Part shown: in pieces, positions 46,691 through 58,145 of the stretch | Layout: each line of letters begins with the position of its first letter | Numbering within the stretch: the first letter of the stretch is position 1 | NCBI GenBank assembly: GCA_020002185.1 | Contig: CM034534.1 | Location: forward strand, 64,036,902-64,100,901 | DNA: 64,000 nt | Origin: Paraescarpia echinospica | Taxonomy: Eukaryota; Annelida; Polychaeta; Sabellida; Siboglinidae | Direction: 5' to 3' | Position numbers and translations under genes: made by a program | Notes under the pieces: generated by a model | Told to the model about the DNA's origin: nothing | The model's database searches: none | The model's input: the letters and a program-made list of their open reading frames with translations, nothing else

Positions 46691-47251
46691 ATAATGTTCT
46701 GAAAAAGGCTGACTAATTGAAAGAAACCTCATAAGACCATAACATTGTAACCACAATATAGACATACATTAGTCAGTTAATAGAACATTTCCAAGTGCTG
46801 GAAACAGCTAGAACGATTTCACATAATAAACAGTAATAGCTAATACAACCAAAAGATTAATGCATTGGCCATTCTAAAGTATTCTATACAGTGTATATAT
46901 ATATATATCTATGAATCAGTTGTTACTTAGAGATGGAAGGTATATATGCTCAAATGGACATTTAGACACTTCCTTAACATTCTTATGTAACTCGAGGACT
47001 GATGTCATGTAGGCTCTAAATGTTGTGTTGCGTAGACTATGGATTGTTTTTAATACGAGTGATCAAACTGTCGTTATGTTGTGAACTGATCGCACCATTG
47101 GTTATGTTGACAGCCATTTTAGTGTTTAACTATTGATGTGGTTGACACACAGTTCACACTTGAGCATATGCACTGAGTCCAGCATTGTCTTTAATCATCA
47201 CTTTCCCTGCTGCTGTCCAGCAGTCCGCGATGTGGCCGGCTTTCTTCAGCT

Positions 47252-47375
47252 TTCTTTAGTCATAAAGCTAATTGTGAGGTCACTGACATCATTTCTCTTG
47301 GATTTGAGCATCATGAAGGTAGTGCCAGTTCTTGAAAATGTACAACAATCATGCTAAGAGACAGACTTAAATACT
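47252..47375 (+). repeat. Dispersed repeat, copy 2
   Basis: Second copy of the segment at 40724-40842. Confidence 0.8.
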
Positions 47376-47567
47376 TAGCATGTATTAATGCACATTCCTT
47401 ATCTCCAGTGTAGAAACACTAACACAGCTACACCAGTACAGCTCTTGACTTGCATTCTCATGCATTATGTTTATAAATGCTAAAAATAAACAGTTCTATT
47501 GAGTGTTGGACAATGGCTTTGTGTGTTGTTTACAGATAAACCGGTTTGTGCAGTAAATTACCTGCTT

Positions 47568-47640
47568 TTACCTACTTGTCGTGAACAAAGGATTACTGAC
47601 CACTAAATACAGTTGCGGAAGACTATCTTGTTGGCGATCA
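47568..47640 (+). repeat. Empty-site paralogue of SINE insertion
   Basis: TTTTACCTACTTGTC..GAACAAAGGATTACTG matches 49831-49853 joined to 50125-50200, without the intervening SINE. Confidence 0.75.
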
Positions 47641-48801
47641 CATGGAAGTTTTATTTAATCAGTTCCTAGTGTAACAAAGAAACCGCAATTGCGAAGAGGT
47701 GATTGTGGACCCACAGAATCTGAGTGATTGGTCAGGATTGTGAAGGAATTTTTTAACACTGAGCCACTGACATTGTCATTAAAGACTAAGTAAAATGAAC
47801 TTTTTTTATTCCCAATCTGAATGAAATATAATCTAAAATAGTCCTGATATTCGAATAATTTGTTAATCCCCTCCGTCGCTCTTTTCAAGACCTCTTTTGG
47901 TCGTGCTTTTCTGTATATTTGTTGCGACACCTAGCGATCGTTGTGACGTCACCGCAGGTAGCACTACTAGGATTTATGCTGCGTTTCATTCACCTCGTGT
48001 ATATCGTGAACACGACTTCGTAACCCCTACTTGACCCAGTTGCATAAATTTACAAGTGGTAAACTCGAGGAGATCATGAACTTTCCAGTGTTTATGGTAT
48101 AAACGAGCCCATTGGAACACAGCATTAACATGGAGTGCATCTATGTGGGTTGGACATTGTGAATGCTGAAACTTGCAATGGGATTTCACATTTCTTGATA
48201 TCACAGTAAAGATAATAATCTTATCTACAAGTTTGTCGCTGGGTGTACCCAGGATTTGTTTTTAGTTTTTGAGTTATTGCCGTTTGAACATCACAAATGC
48301 TTAATCCTACAATATATAAATGCGGTAGTGGATATAATGCAAGGTTTCAAGAGCATTCGCGATGTTCAAATGGCGATAACTAAAAAATTAACACAATTTC
48401 ACGTACTGTCTGAAACAACAGACCGCACTGCTGCTCGCCATGCTAAAGGATATGGTGCACTCTGCGGCCCTGCCTGTGATGATGTCAGCAACATCTGATG
48501 GGCTGTGACATGCAAATTACCACGTTTGAGCAGGCTTAGTGACATGAGTTCGCAATGAACAGGCTTCGTATTTGGCACATTACTTGACAAGAGTATTAAG
48601 CTTATGTAAACAAAGTTTCAGAGACATTTAACATTTCATTTCACTTAGTCTTTAAGGGAATAATTTCACCATGAGTGCGATAGCACCAGTTAACACTCAA
48701 GTGAGGTAAACGCTATGTGCTATTCCCGTTATAGTTAACATCAAATGAACTATTTAACCTTTGAATGTGTCTTCTTATCTTTGTAAACATGCGGTTATTG
48801 T
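47641..48801. other. Unannotated stretch with CRE palindrome
   Basis: TGACGTCA at 47944-47951 lies beside a minus-strand frame (47930-47655, VSQQIYRKARPKEVLKRATE at its start, non-ATG). Protein-like composition, but no recognised family or splice support. A plus frame at 48256-48498 is also unrecognised. Confidence 0.3.
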
Positions 48802-49167
48802 TAGGCCCTTAGCCAAAAATGTTTTTTTGCCAGTCTTGAATTAATCAAAAGTGTGCCTTTTTAGCACGTGAACGTCTTGTGTGGAAGCCATCCACTTCAA
48901 TCACTGCCATTTTGGTCATTTTTTCAATGACAAACCAGTGTTATTTGAGCCATTTATTTAATTAATGCTGATCCATTAGATTTGTTTCACTGCCAGTTGT
49001 GGCAATGATAGTTATTAATGTGGGTCCCTAGGGTTATAATTTTAGTTTATCTAGTGGCCAGCTGGCCCCCTCTAAATTCTACCTGTCCTATTAGTTGTAA
49101 TTACCTGTCTTGGCCAGTCATCTACCAGTCTTGAAGACAGGCAGACAGGTCTTTGGCTAAGCCCCTG
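48802..49167 (+). mobile_element. MITE family 2, plus-strand copy
   Basis: 366 bp with inverted ends TAGGCCCTTAGCCAAAAA and (reversed) CAGGGGCTTAGCCAAAGA. Flanks GTTATTGT and GTACTTGT agree at 6 of 8, a possible decayed hAT-type TSD. Relatives at 31987-32351 and 57030-57303. Noncoding. Confidence 0.75.
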
Positions 49168-49845
49168 GTACTTGTACTGCACCACAACAAGTTTGCACCC
49201 TGCTGTGTCTGTCAGGGGCAGTGTACACTTGTTTGACAAAGACGATGTAACTTTGAATGGTTGTCGGCAGTGTTATATATAACGTCTATAATTGCTACAG
49301 GCTAATTAAAGAGAAGCAAAAAGCAATTGTGTGAACCTATACACCTAAATGACTTAATATAATCTAACTATTTGCAACTATATTCAACAATATCACACGC
49401 ATGGTTTACTCAGAATTTATTTTCAACGTCGGAGATTTTGGTGAAATCTCACAGTTCCCGTCGGGTGACTTATTGAGACACACCCCCAATGCTTGACCAG
49501 TAAGCACCTAGAGCTTCTTTGACCGTGACACTGTGGTGACGTGTCGAATGCGTCTGTTTCCTTGACACGTATATGTGTGTGTATATATATATATATATAT
49601 GAATATGTCAGCTTGTGTGTTGGTTTCTTATATTCGTTTCGATTCACAGTTCCACTTGCACCAACTCTTATAATGTCATACAGTACATAATGGATGCTGA
49701 CGTATCATTTTTAGTAGTTACTGTGCCAAAACAAATTTGGCGGCTCAAACTTGAGTAATATTCTCAATTTGGCAACTGGCGAATTTGGAAGAGTAGGCAT
49801 TGGTGACCTCAGGTTTTCTATTACAATGGCTTTTACCTACTTATC
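49168..49845. other. Unannotated stretch
   Basis: Unique sequence with an (AT)n run at 49580-49600; no coding evidence. Confidence 0.5.
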
Positions 49846-49853
49846 AAGAACAA

Positions 49854-50124
49854 TGACATGTTTTGTGGAGCATAGTGGTTGAGGGGTTAGAGTGGCGGAC
49901 TGTCGTTCAAAGGAACTGGGTTTTGAACCCTGGTGCCACGAGGCGGTGGTTTGGTACTGGGCAATTTCATTCACCCTACATTGCCGTGTCTTTTGGAAGA
50001 GACACTAATAGCCGTTGGTCCCTTCTATCTGGTTTCTATGCTAAGGGAACTTAAAGACCCCACACAGGGAAATGTTATGACAATAATGGTCAACTACTTG
50101 ACCAATGGTCATTAATGGAAGAAG
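49854..50124 (+). mobile_element. tRNA-derived SINE with TSD
   Basis: Flanked by AAGAACAA (49846-49853 and 50125-50132). tRNA-like head GTGGTTGAGGGGTTAGAGTG and GGGTTTTGAACCC, then a body (GGGCAATTTCATTCACC, GGAAGAGACACTAATAGCCG, GGTCCC) that resembles the Nin-DC-type SINE core, and a GAA-repeat tail. The paralogous segment at 47568-47640 lacks it, confirming the boundaries. Confidence 0.85.
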
Positions 50125-50324
50125 AAGAACAACAAAGGATTACTGTCCACTAAATACAGTTGCAGTGGACTATCCTGTTGGAGATCATTCTCTGTGCAAT
50201 TTAAATGATGTGTATTCAGCAAGTTTATTCTAGTAAGTTGCTGGTGTAATATTCTTGATTGTAGTTGTTAGTGGTTAGTTTTTATTAACTCAGATGCATA
50301 ATATGTCCAAAAGATGCCTTTTGT

Positions 50325-51620
50325 TTCCCTTTAAATCATCTACTGATCAGTTGGGGACAGTTTATGTAACTTTTGTTTCCTTTTAAATCATCTACTGATC
50401 AGTTGGGTACAGTTTATGTAACTTTTGTTTCCCTTTAAATCATCTACTGATCAGTTGGGTACAGTTTATGTAACTTTTGTTTCCATTTAAATCATCTACT
50501 GATCAGTCGGGTACAGTTTATGTAACTTTTGTTTCCCTTTAAATCATCTACTGATCAGTCGGGTACAGTTTATGTAACTTTTTTTCCTTTTAAATCATCT
50601 ACTGATCAGTTGGGTACAGTTTATGTAACTTTTGTTTCCTTTTAAATCATCTACTGATCAGTTGGGTACAGTTTATGTAACTTTTGTTTCCCTTTAAATC
50701 ATCTACTGATCAGTTGGGTACAGTTTATGTAACTTTTGTTTCCCTTTAAATCATCTACTGATCAGTTGGGTACAGTTTATGTAACTTTTGTTTCCATTTA
50801 AATCATCTACTCATCAGTGGGGACAATTTATGTAACTTTTATTTCCATTTAAATCATCTACTCATCAGTGGGGACAATTTATGTAACTTTTATTTCCATT
50901 TAAATCATCTACTCATCAGTTGGGGATAGTTTATGTAACTTTTGTTTCTCTTTAAATCATCTACTCAACAGTTGGGGACAGTTTATGTAACTTTTTTTCC
51001 TTTACATCATCTACTCATCAGTTGGAGACAGTTTATGTAACTTTTGTTTTTCTTTAAATCATCTATTCATCAGTTGGGGACAGTTTATGTAACTTTTATT
51101 TCCCTTTAAATCATCTACTCGTCAGTTGGGGACAGTTTATGTAACTTTTGTTTCCCTTTAAATCATCTACTCATCAGTTGGGGACAGTTTATGTAACTTT
51201 TATTTCCATTTAAATAATCTACTCATCAGTTCGATACAGTTAATGTAACTGTTGTTTCCCTTTAAATCATCTACTCATCAGTTGGGGACAGTTTATGTAA
51301 CTTTTGTTTCCTTTTAAATCATCTACTGATCAGTTCGGTACAGTTTATGTAACTTTTGTTTCCCTTTAAATCATCTACCCCGGTACTCATCAGATGGGGA
51401 CAATTTATGTAACTTTAGTTTCCCTTTAAATCATCTACTCATCAGTTGGGGACAGTTAATGTAATTTTTGTTTCCCTTTAAATCATCTACTCATCAGTTG
51501 GGTACAAGTTATTTAACTTTTGTTTCCCTTTAAATCATCTACTCATCAGTTGGGTACTGTTTATATAACTTTTGTTTCCCTTTAAATCATCTAGTCATCA
51601 GTTGGGGACAGTTTATGTAA
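50325..51620 (+). repeat. 52-bp minisatellite
   Basis: About 25 copies of a 52-bp unit (ACAGTTTATGTAACTTTTGT, CTTTAAATCATCTACT); starts at 50341 and 50393. Proximal units carry TGATCAGT, distal units TCATCAGT, so the array falls into two subfamilies. One unit near 51378 has a small insertion. Confidence 0.97.
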
Positions 51621-52765
51621 CTGACAAAAGTCATAATTAGATTGTTCATGGAAACTGTTATAGACCTGGGGTGACGTTTAACAAAATATAGTACATGTGT
51701 ATTATGGACCCTTCAAGAGGTGGTAGATGTTTGTCGGTCCAAATCACTCACAGATCTGATGCCGAGCATAATGCATTATTCTATATAGGTCATCCTTTAT
51801 CAACGGGAACTAGTGCATTAAATCCTCCTAAGCTACTGAACTGAGTCTTGTTCTGAGATCCTACGTTAAGCATATATATGTTTTGAGCATTAAATGGATG
51901 ACGATGTATAAAATAATATAACACCTGGCAACTGTTCAGATTAACTGCATGCTTTTTTCCAGTTTTCCAATTAAAGGGAGGTAGTCTGTTCAGTCATTAT
52001 TAGCAGGAAGTCCACTGAATCAGTTGTACTTCCCCCAACTTATGATTTGGTATGTGGGAACCAGGCAACTTCAAAGGTACGGAAGTGTGCCTCTGCTGTA
52101 AGTGCCAATATTACAGGCTGTTTAGTATTGTAGATTTTTGAACCAATTATACAATTGGAAAATGTTGTGTATGAGCACTGTTTCAGGCATACTAGACTCA
52201 GTTTGGTGGCAGCATTACCTTCACTGTATTTATTCTAGTATTAAGAACAACACATAATAATTAATAAATGAGGAACTGACATAGCACCTTTATAATTAGC
52301 ATCACATTCAAGTTTGCTTGTGTGATGTTTGTGTGATAATTCCCAAAGACATATGTACAAACCAAAGTCCTGTACAATAATAAAAACAGGGGAAGAAGAT
52401 TGTACAACATTCCCCATTCTACCCCTGCAGACACTTTGACAGAGAGAAACATGACTTCCTCATTCACCAACTTCACTCATGCCTCAATGCTCTCGTGCAT
52501 GCACGTTCAAGCTTTTGTCATTTTATGTTTTGCCTCAGGTCTGGAAAGTTATCATCAAGTGGTCCTTTGTCCTGTTGAGCAGTCCTGTAACTCCTGAGTA
52601 AATGTGTACCTTTCATCATTGTGACGGGGTTTATCTGGGGTTACAGCAATCAGCACACTTCTTATAATAGGTCTGACCCGAAAGGCACACTGGCTGGTTT
52701 CTGTTGGTGTTATGTCATCAGTAAATATAGATGGACGCTCTGACCAAAAACTGGTGCAGTGCCAG
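51621..52765. other. Unannotated stretch
   Basis: No recognised gene or repeat. Confidence 0.5.
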
Positions 52766-52769
52766 AGAC

Positions 52770-53010
52770 TCGGGTGGGTGAGTGTGTGAGTGTGTGGATG
52801 GGTGGGTGGGTGGGTGGGTGAGTGAGTGAGTGAGTGAGTGGGTGGATGGGTGGGTGGGTGGGTGGGTGGGTGGGAGTGAGTGAGTGAGTGAGTGGGTGGG
52901 TGGGTGGGTGGGTGAGTGAGTGAGTGAGTGGGTGGGTGGGTGGGTGGGTGAGAGAGAGTTAATGAGTGAAAGAGAGTTAGTCGCTGGCTGGCTGGCTGGC
53001 TGGGTGAGGG
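52770..53010 (+). repeat. (GGGT/GAGT)n tetranucleotide tract, G-quadruplex-prone
   Basis: About 200 bp of GGGT and GAGT tetranucleotides, including runs of four or more consecutive GGGT at 52799-52819, 52851-52872 and 52930-52948. A GGCT run follows at 52986-53001. The Pro/Thr/His frames on the minus strand are artefacts. Confidence 0.95.
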
Positions 53011-53469
53011 AGTGAGTAAGCCAGTGTGCATGACCACAGGTGATAGCCATATCATTCTATTGAACATAGTTGATGGGTCTGTTGGAAAAAACTAGTGCTA
53101 GACACAGCTTACTTCCTGGTGAAGACACTGTTTGTTTATGTTAGCAGGACACATGATTTAATGCTACAAGCACTGGAGGTGGAACATAAATAGAGTTTTG
53201 TTTGTTAAGAACACACGACAGAGTAATATAGCTGTTCCCCACAGAAAGCATTTTATATTTGTAATAACATGAACACGTTAAAATAAAAATATGTAAATAT
53301 CAGTCAGGCAAAGTGCTCCTAAAAACACATGGTGTGATTTTTGATGAATAATAACACTAACATAAATGTCCACCTTCTGGATGACATTAGATACACACAG
53401 ATACAACCAACATTTTTTCAAAGCATTTCTAAATGACATTAGTTATGATTTTCTTCTTCTTCGTTGATC

Positions 53470-53990
53470 ACTCTAGATGGGAATACTTGTCGCCCTCACA
53501 AATGATGGTGTCGTCCTCAGTGCCTCACTCTAGATGGGAATGCTTGTCGCCCTCACAAATGATGGTGTCGTCCTCAGTGCCTCACTCTAGATGGGAATGC
53601 CTGTTGCCCTCACAAATGATGGTGTCCTCCTCAGTGCCTCACTCTAGATGGGAATGCTTGTTGCCTTCACAAATGATGGTGTCCTCCTCAGTACCTCACT
53701 CTAGATGGGAATGCTTGTCGCCCTCACAATTGATGGTGTTCTCGGTGCCTCACTCGAAATGGGAATGCCTGTTGCCCTCACAAATGATGGTGTCGTCCTC
53801 AGTGCCTCACTCTAGATAGGAATGCCTGTCACCCTCACAAATGATGGTGTCGTTCTCAGTGCCTCACTAGATGGGAATGCCTGTCGCCCTCAGAAATGAT
53901 GGTGTCTTTCTCAGTGCCTCACTCTAGATGGGAATGCCTGTCGCCCTCACAAATGATGGTGTCGTCCTCAGTGCCTCACTCTAGATATCC
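53470..53990 (+). repeat. 57-bp minisatellite
   Basis: Nine copies of a 57-bp unit (CTCTAGATGGGAATGC, CCCTCACAAATGATGGTGTC). The 19-residue peptide repeat in one plus frame is a by-product of a period divisible by three. Confidence 0.95.
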
Positions 53991-55337
53991 AACCTTGTCT
54001 GGAAAAAATGAATTGAATTTTTAAATACAAGAACCCACATCTGTATGTTAAGCCTCCTAATCTACACATTTGATATTATGTAAAGTCTGCATCATACATT
54101 GGATGGCATGAAATGGTCCATGAAATGAACACTTCACCATGATCGACCGATACTACCACTTAAATGCTTTGTTTCTTCTTAATTAACCCTTTATCGGTGG
54201 GGGAATTCTCCTCAGTGTTGTCAAATTGTCAAACTTTCAGTTTTTAAGTGCAGTTTGTAAGCTGATAAGGTTAGTTGCTGGTCGTGTATCGCCATCATAT
54301 TTGAAGGTAAAGTTTTCAAGTGTTAGTCTCTTCAGATTATGAAGCAATAGATGTGTATAAAACAATTTTCTACTTCAATTATTGTTTTCTTTTGACTGTG
54401 TAGAAATACAGAGGGCAACAGGCCGAGGACATTGTACGTGTACGCTGTTTGCCTGTTTGTATACCTGCCGACTTCAGACAACTGTATACCCTCTAGCAAT
54501 GGTATTTCTACCCCATGTGTTAATCTGAGAATTGCTGGGGCACCACAAAGCTGTAAACTTTTCTGCTTTCTACAGGCGTCCGTGTTGAACGGCCATTTCT
54601 ACACAGCATTTTAACATGAAGCGGTGCCTTGAATTCGTTTTCTACGAACCATAAAAATCAATACATAGATTTGTTGGGTATATTATATATGGTGAGAATC
54701 TCTGTATTTTTCTGCATACAATAAAACGTGTATTGCCTGTTTGGCTAGCAGTATGGGTCTCTTTGCCAGTTCGTCAATAAAAAAGATGTCCGTTCGGTTC
54801 TAATGTAAATTATTCCAGCTCTCTGGCCATTTATAGCACATATTGTATATCAAAATAAAGGCCAAAATCTGCTCTTTCTAACATTATAGGTTTCAGTTAT
54901 ATATTTCCTACGATGAGTGTGTATGCTTAGCTACTTTACACTGGAGTCATTCGTTGACATAAAATTCACCTGATGTCAGCATAAATGCCAACCCCTCTGT
55001 TTAAGGGTTAACTAAAATATACTTTACATGCAGCAATTCAATGGCAATATGGGTCAATCATGGTGGGGTGTTCATATTATGTTGCCTGAACATTTCATGT
55101 TGTCCAATGTAGTAGCATCAAAACATCGAATTGGTAATGCAAATCTTGGCCCTTCAAGGCGATTTCAATGTAATTGTTAGATAAAATTGTTTTAGTTGCT
55201 GAAGTATAGCCACACACAACAACCTTAAAAGGGGTTCCAAAATAAATTAATTTGACCATCTATATAAATTTTTAAAAGGAGATATGCGTGTGCATAAATA
55301 CAATGTTAGAGACAGCAATACTGCAATGATTGCTTAC
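53991..55337. other. Unannotated stretch
   Basis: AT-rich unique DNA; no recognised gene. Confidence 0.5.
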
Positions 55338-55438
55338 CTAATACGGCTTTTCTCTGTAGGGAGCCAACTTCAACGTCTCTAGAATTTTTGTGTCCACCTC
55401 TGTTGCTGATGCACTCTTCTGAGTTCTTTTTGTTGCTT
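55338..55438 (-). CDS. Candidate minus-strand exon
   Basis: 101 bp between an acceptor (CTATTTTATGTAG) and a good donor (TTAG|GTAAGC). One frame is open throughout; another encodes TEVDTKILETLKLAPYREKP before a terminal stop. A 36-bp splice-flanked segment at 56046-56081 (TTTTTTTAAG acceptor, CAAG|GTAAGTG donor) could be an upstream exon of the same unit. No family recognised. Confidence 0.3.
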
Positions 55439-56045
55439 CTACATAAAATAGAAAGGTTAGGCATATTATGAACTACCATGAAGAAATAAGACAGAACAAA
55501 TCAGCAAATATTTAGCAACAGAAAACACAAAAGTGAGTCCATTTTGCCATTGTAAGAGTTAAACAAGAATTACGCTGTTTTGCAATGGGTCTTAACATTG
55601 CAATATCTTTTGATATATTAAATATATCTTAATAACATAAATAGTTATGTGATCCTTAAGCTATTACCTTTACTTTAAGCCCATTCCCAATGTTCTAGCA
55701 TGATCTTTAATTTTTTGTTGACGTGCTTAACTGTAGTGGTCGGGAATTAACCACTGTGGAGCAATATGAACAATTCAAGTGCATAGCCCTCATTTAGAGC
55801 TTTCAAAGAAGCTTTCCTATGTTGCTCTAGCTCTAAAATTGATGAAGGTACACTGCCAATCATGTCTCGATTAGTAAAGTTTCTTTATACTATCGCGGGT
55901 AGCACGAAAACGTTCACGCGCGATTGGCTGACATTTAATCAGACAATGTCCTGTGGTCCAGTGTGAATTTCACATGCTGACCATGTGATTATGTATTATG
56001 AAGAATCACAAGTTTGTAATATTTTTAGATTTAATGCACACTTAC

Positions 56046-56081
56046 CTTGGCACTTGAAACTTGCAAAATGTGGAGTTCAGT
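56046..56081 (-). CDS. Candidate 36-bp minus-strand exon
   Basis: Open for 12 codons (TELHILQVSSAK) with consensus splice sites on both sides. Very short, so chance is possible. Confidence 0.2.
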
Positions 56082-57029
56082 CTTAAAAAAACAGATCAAA
56101 ATGCTTAGTAAGCAAGATGTCAGACTCAACAAAGCTAGGCATAATCGAGAGTAAGTTTCATATTTATTAAAATGATTTTGATTTGTACGTAAAGAATGTT
56201 TTATTCAATTACTTCTTTAAAATAAGTTTTAACATTTATGTCTATGTATTTTAGACAAAGGTTTATAGAAATATCATTATAAATAAGAAAAAAACATTCA
56301 AAAATAAACTTTCCTCACATGACCATGTGGGTTCATGATAACGTTCACTAATGTTATGAGAAAGTTATGCAAATTTTTTTTAAAGTACTTTTGGGGTAAA
56401 CGGGAAACTAAGTTTTGATATTAACATTTCATCAAGGCAGCTGTAGATACACAAAAATTTTAATGAATGCATATATATTTAAAATATGTTGGTAACGTTA
56501 TTATAACGTTATGTAAAAGTTTTTTAATAACATGCTACCCCGTAATGCACATATAACTTTCAGGTAACATTACTGTTACGTTATGTGTTTGCTGGGCTTA
56601 ACTAATGCGAAATTAAAAAAAATAAAGGCGTTACTTGTCATCTGATAGGTCATAGATGAAGTTAACCCCTGCAAGTTTGGTGCCATGGGCTTAGCCAGAG
56701 ACCCATCAGCAAAATACAAAATGTCTGGGTGGAAAAGCTTAATACATGTATATGTACACAGTACACACATACGCAAGCTTTATTATGTATATAAACTTTA
56801 AATGGTAATTAACGATCTGTGTAAGGTCATCTACAAAGGTAAACTTTTATGACCATCTGCCAGAAGGTAATTGCACTAAATATCGGTCTAACACATTTTT
56901 TATGTGTTTTCCTTAGAGGCAGTTGCACAAGTTTGTAGATTCTCTATAACATGTGCCATTACACATGTGGGTGGGTGTTGGTTTAGGTCTCAGCACATAT
57001 CACAGAGACAATAAATCACTGCATTGGTG
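56082..57029. other. Unannotated stretch
   Basis: AT-rich. GGGCTTAGCCAGAGACCC at about 56687-56704 is a lone MITE family 2-type end. Confidence 0.45.
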
Positions 57030-57303
57030 CCACCCAGGCCCTCAGCCAGAAATAATTTGTTGTCAGTCTTGAATTGATCAAAAGTGTGCCTTTAAGCATG
57101 TGAACGGCTTGCGTGGAAGCGATTCACATCAAGCAAAGCCATTAGTGGCCAGTTTAATTTTTTCAATGATATACCAGTGTAATATGAGCAATTTGTTTCA
57201 TTAATATTTATCTATTTGATTTGTTTCACTACCAGTTGTGCCAAAGATAGTCATTAATGTGGGCCTCTAAACTTGAAACTATTAGGTAATCTTGTGGCCA
57301 TGG
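57030..57303 (+). mobile_element. MITE family 2, truncated copy
   Basis: Aligns with the first about 270 bp of 48802-49167 (CAGGCCCTCAGCCAGAAA start, AAAAGTGTGCC, TTAATGTGGGCC). The right end is missing. Confidence 0.75.
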
Positions 57304-57849
57304 AAAATATGTTTTTTAAACTTATGAAGTTATGAGATCACCCCTTATCATCTTGTGACAGATACATAGCTCCAAGGCACAGATGCAGTAATTAACTTTT
57401 GATGGTGTCCTGGCAGAATGGATAGTGTCTACCTGCAGCAATGTGGCAGGGTCTCATTTGGCTCTGTTAATGGTGGATCAAGAAATTACATCACATACTC
57501 TGCACTCTGCTTTGTGTGAATGTAGGCAGTTCTGCAGCAATTAATTCATGAAACAAATGGAGTGCCTGAGGAACTAGAAGTGAATCTGTGACATTTGTGT
57601 TGTGTGGTATGTGTGTGAGTGAGGTATAAGACACCAGGAGATGTCATTGATGTCACCACGCCAATACCAGTCAGGATAAAACTTGGACACTGTTAACATC
57701 AGTTGCTATTATGGAAAAGGGTGTAAGATATTTCTTCAGGTTAGATTGGATCATGATTTCTATGTGACGGGATGTTTCACACTGGTTTTTATTATAGCCA
57801 TATGTGCATGTTTGTGACTAAGGTTTTGTTGAACTTACTAATTAGAGAC

Positions 57850-58035
57850 AGTTATCGAGCTGAGATAGTAACTGTCAAGTTAAGAGGGTATTGTAGAGCT
57901 GACTGTGTTGTCATGATGGGAGAGTATTGTTGAGAGATAATATTATAGAACTGAGAGAGTATTAAGAACAACGAGTATTGTCGAGCTGAGAGTATTATAG
58001 AACTGACAGAGTGTTGTTGAGCTGGGAGAATATTG
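57850..58035 (+). repeat. Degenerate GAGAGTATTGTNGAGCTGA repeat
   Basis: About eight imperfect units, 18-30 bp apart, directly upstream of the SINE fragment. Confidence 0.6.
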
Positions 58036-58145
58036 TCAATGTAGAGCGAACAAACTTGCCCAAGGTTGACACCACAGCACAGGATTCGAACCCAGTTTCT
58101 CTAAGTGGAAAGTCCAAAGTTCTAGTCACTGCATGGCTGCTCTCT
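58036..58145 (-). mobile_element. tRNA-derived SINE fragment
   Basis: Minus strand: GAGCAGCCATGCAGTGACTAG, then GGGTTCGAATCCTGTGCTG and CTTGGGCAAGTTTG, matching 44300-44455. Body truncated. Confidence 0.7.

Noticed and set aside
53433..53819. 19-residue repeat protein
   Set aside because: Coincides with the 57-bp minisatellite, period divisible by three, no independent coding evidence.
57410..57470. Further tRNA-like SINE head (TGGCAGAATGGATAGTG)
   Set aside because: Only an A-box-like word; the B-box candidate is too poor to support a call.
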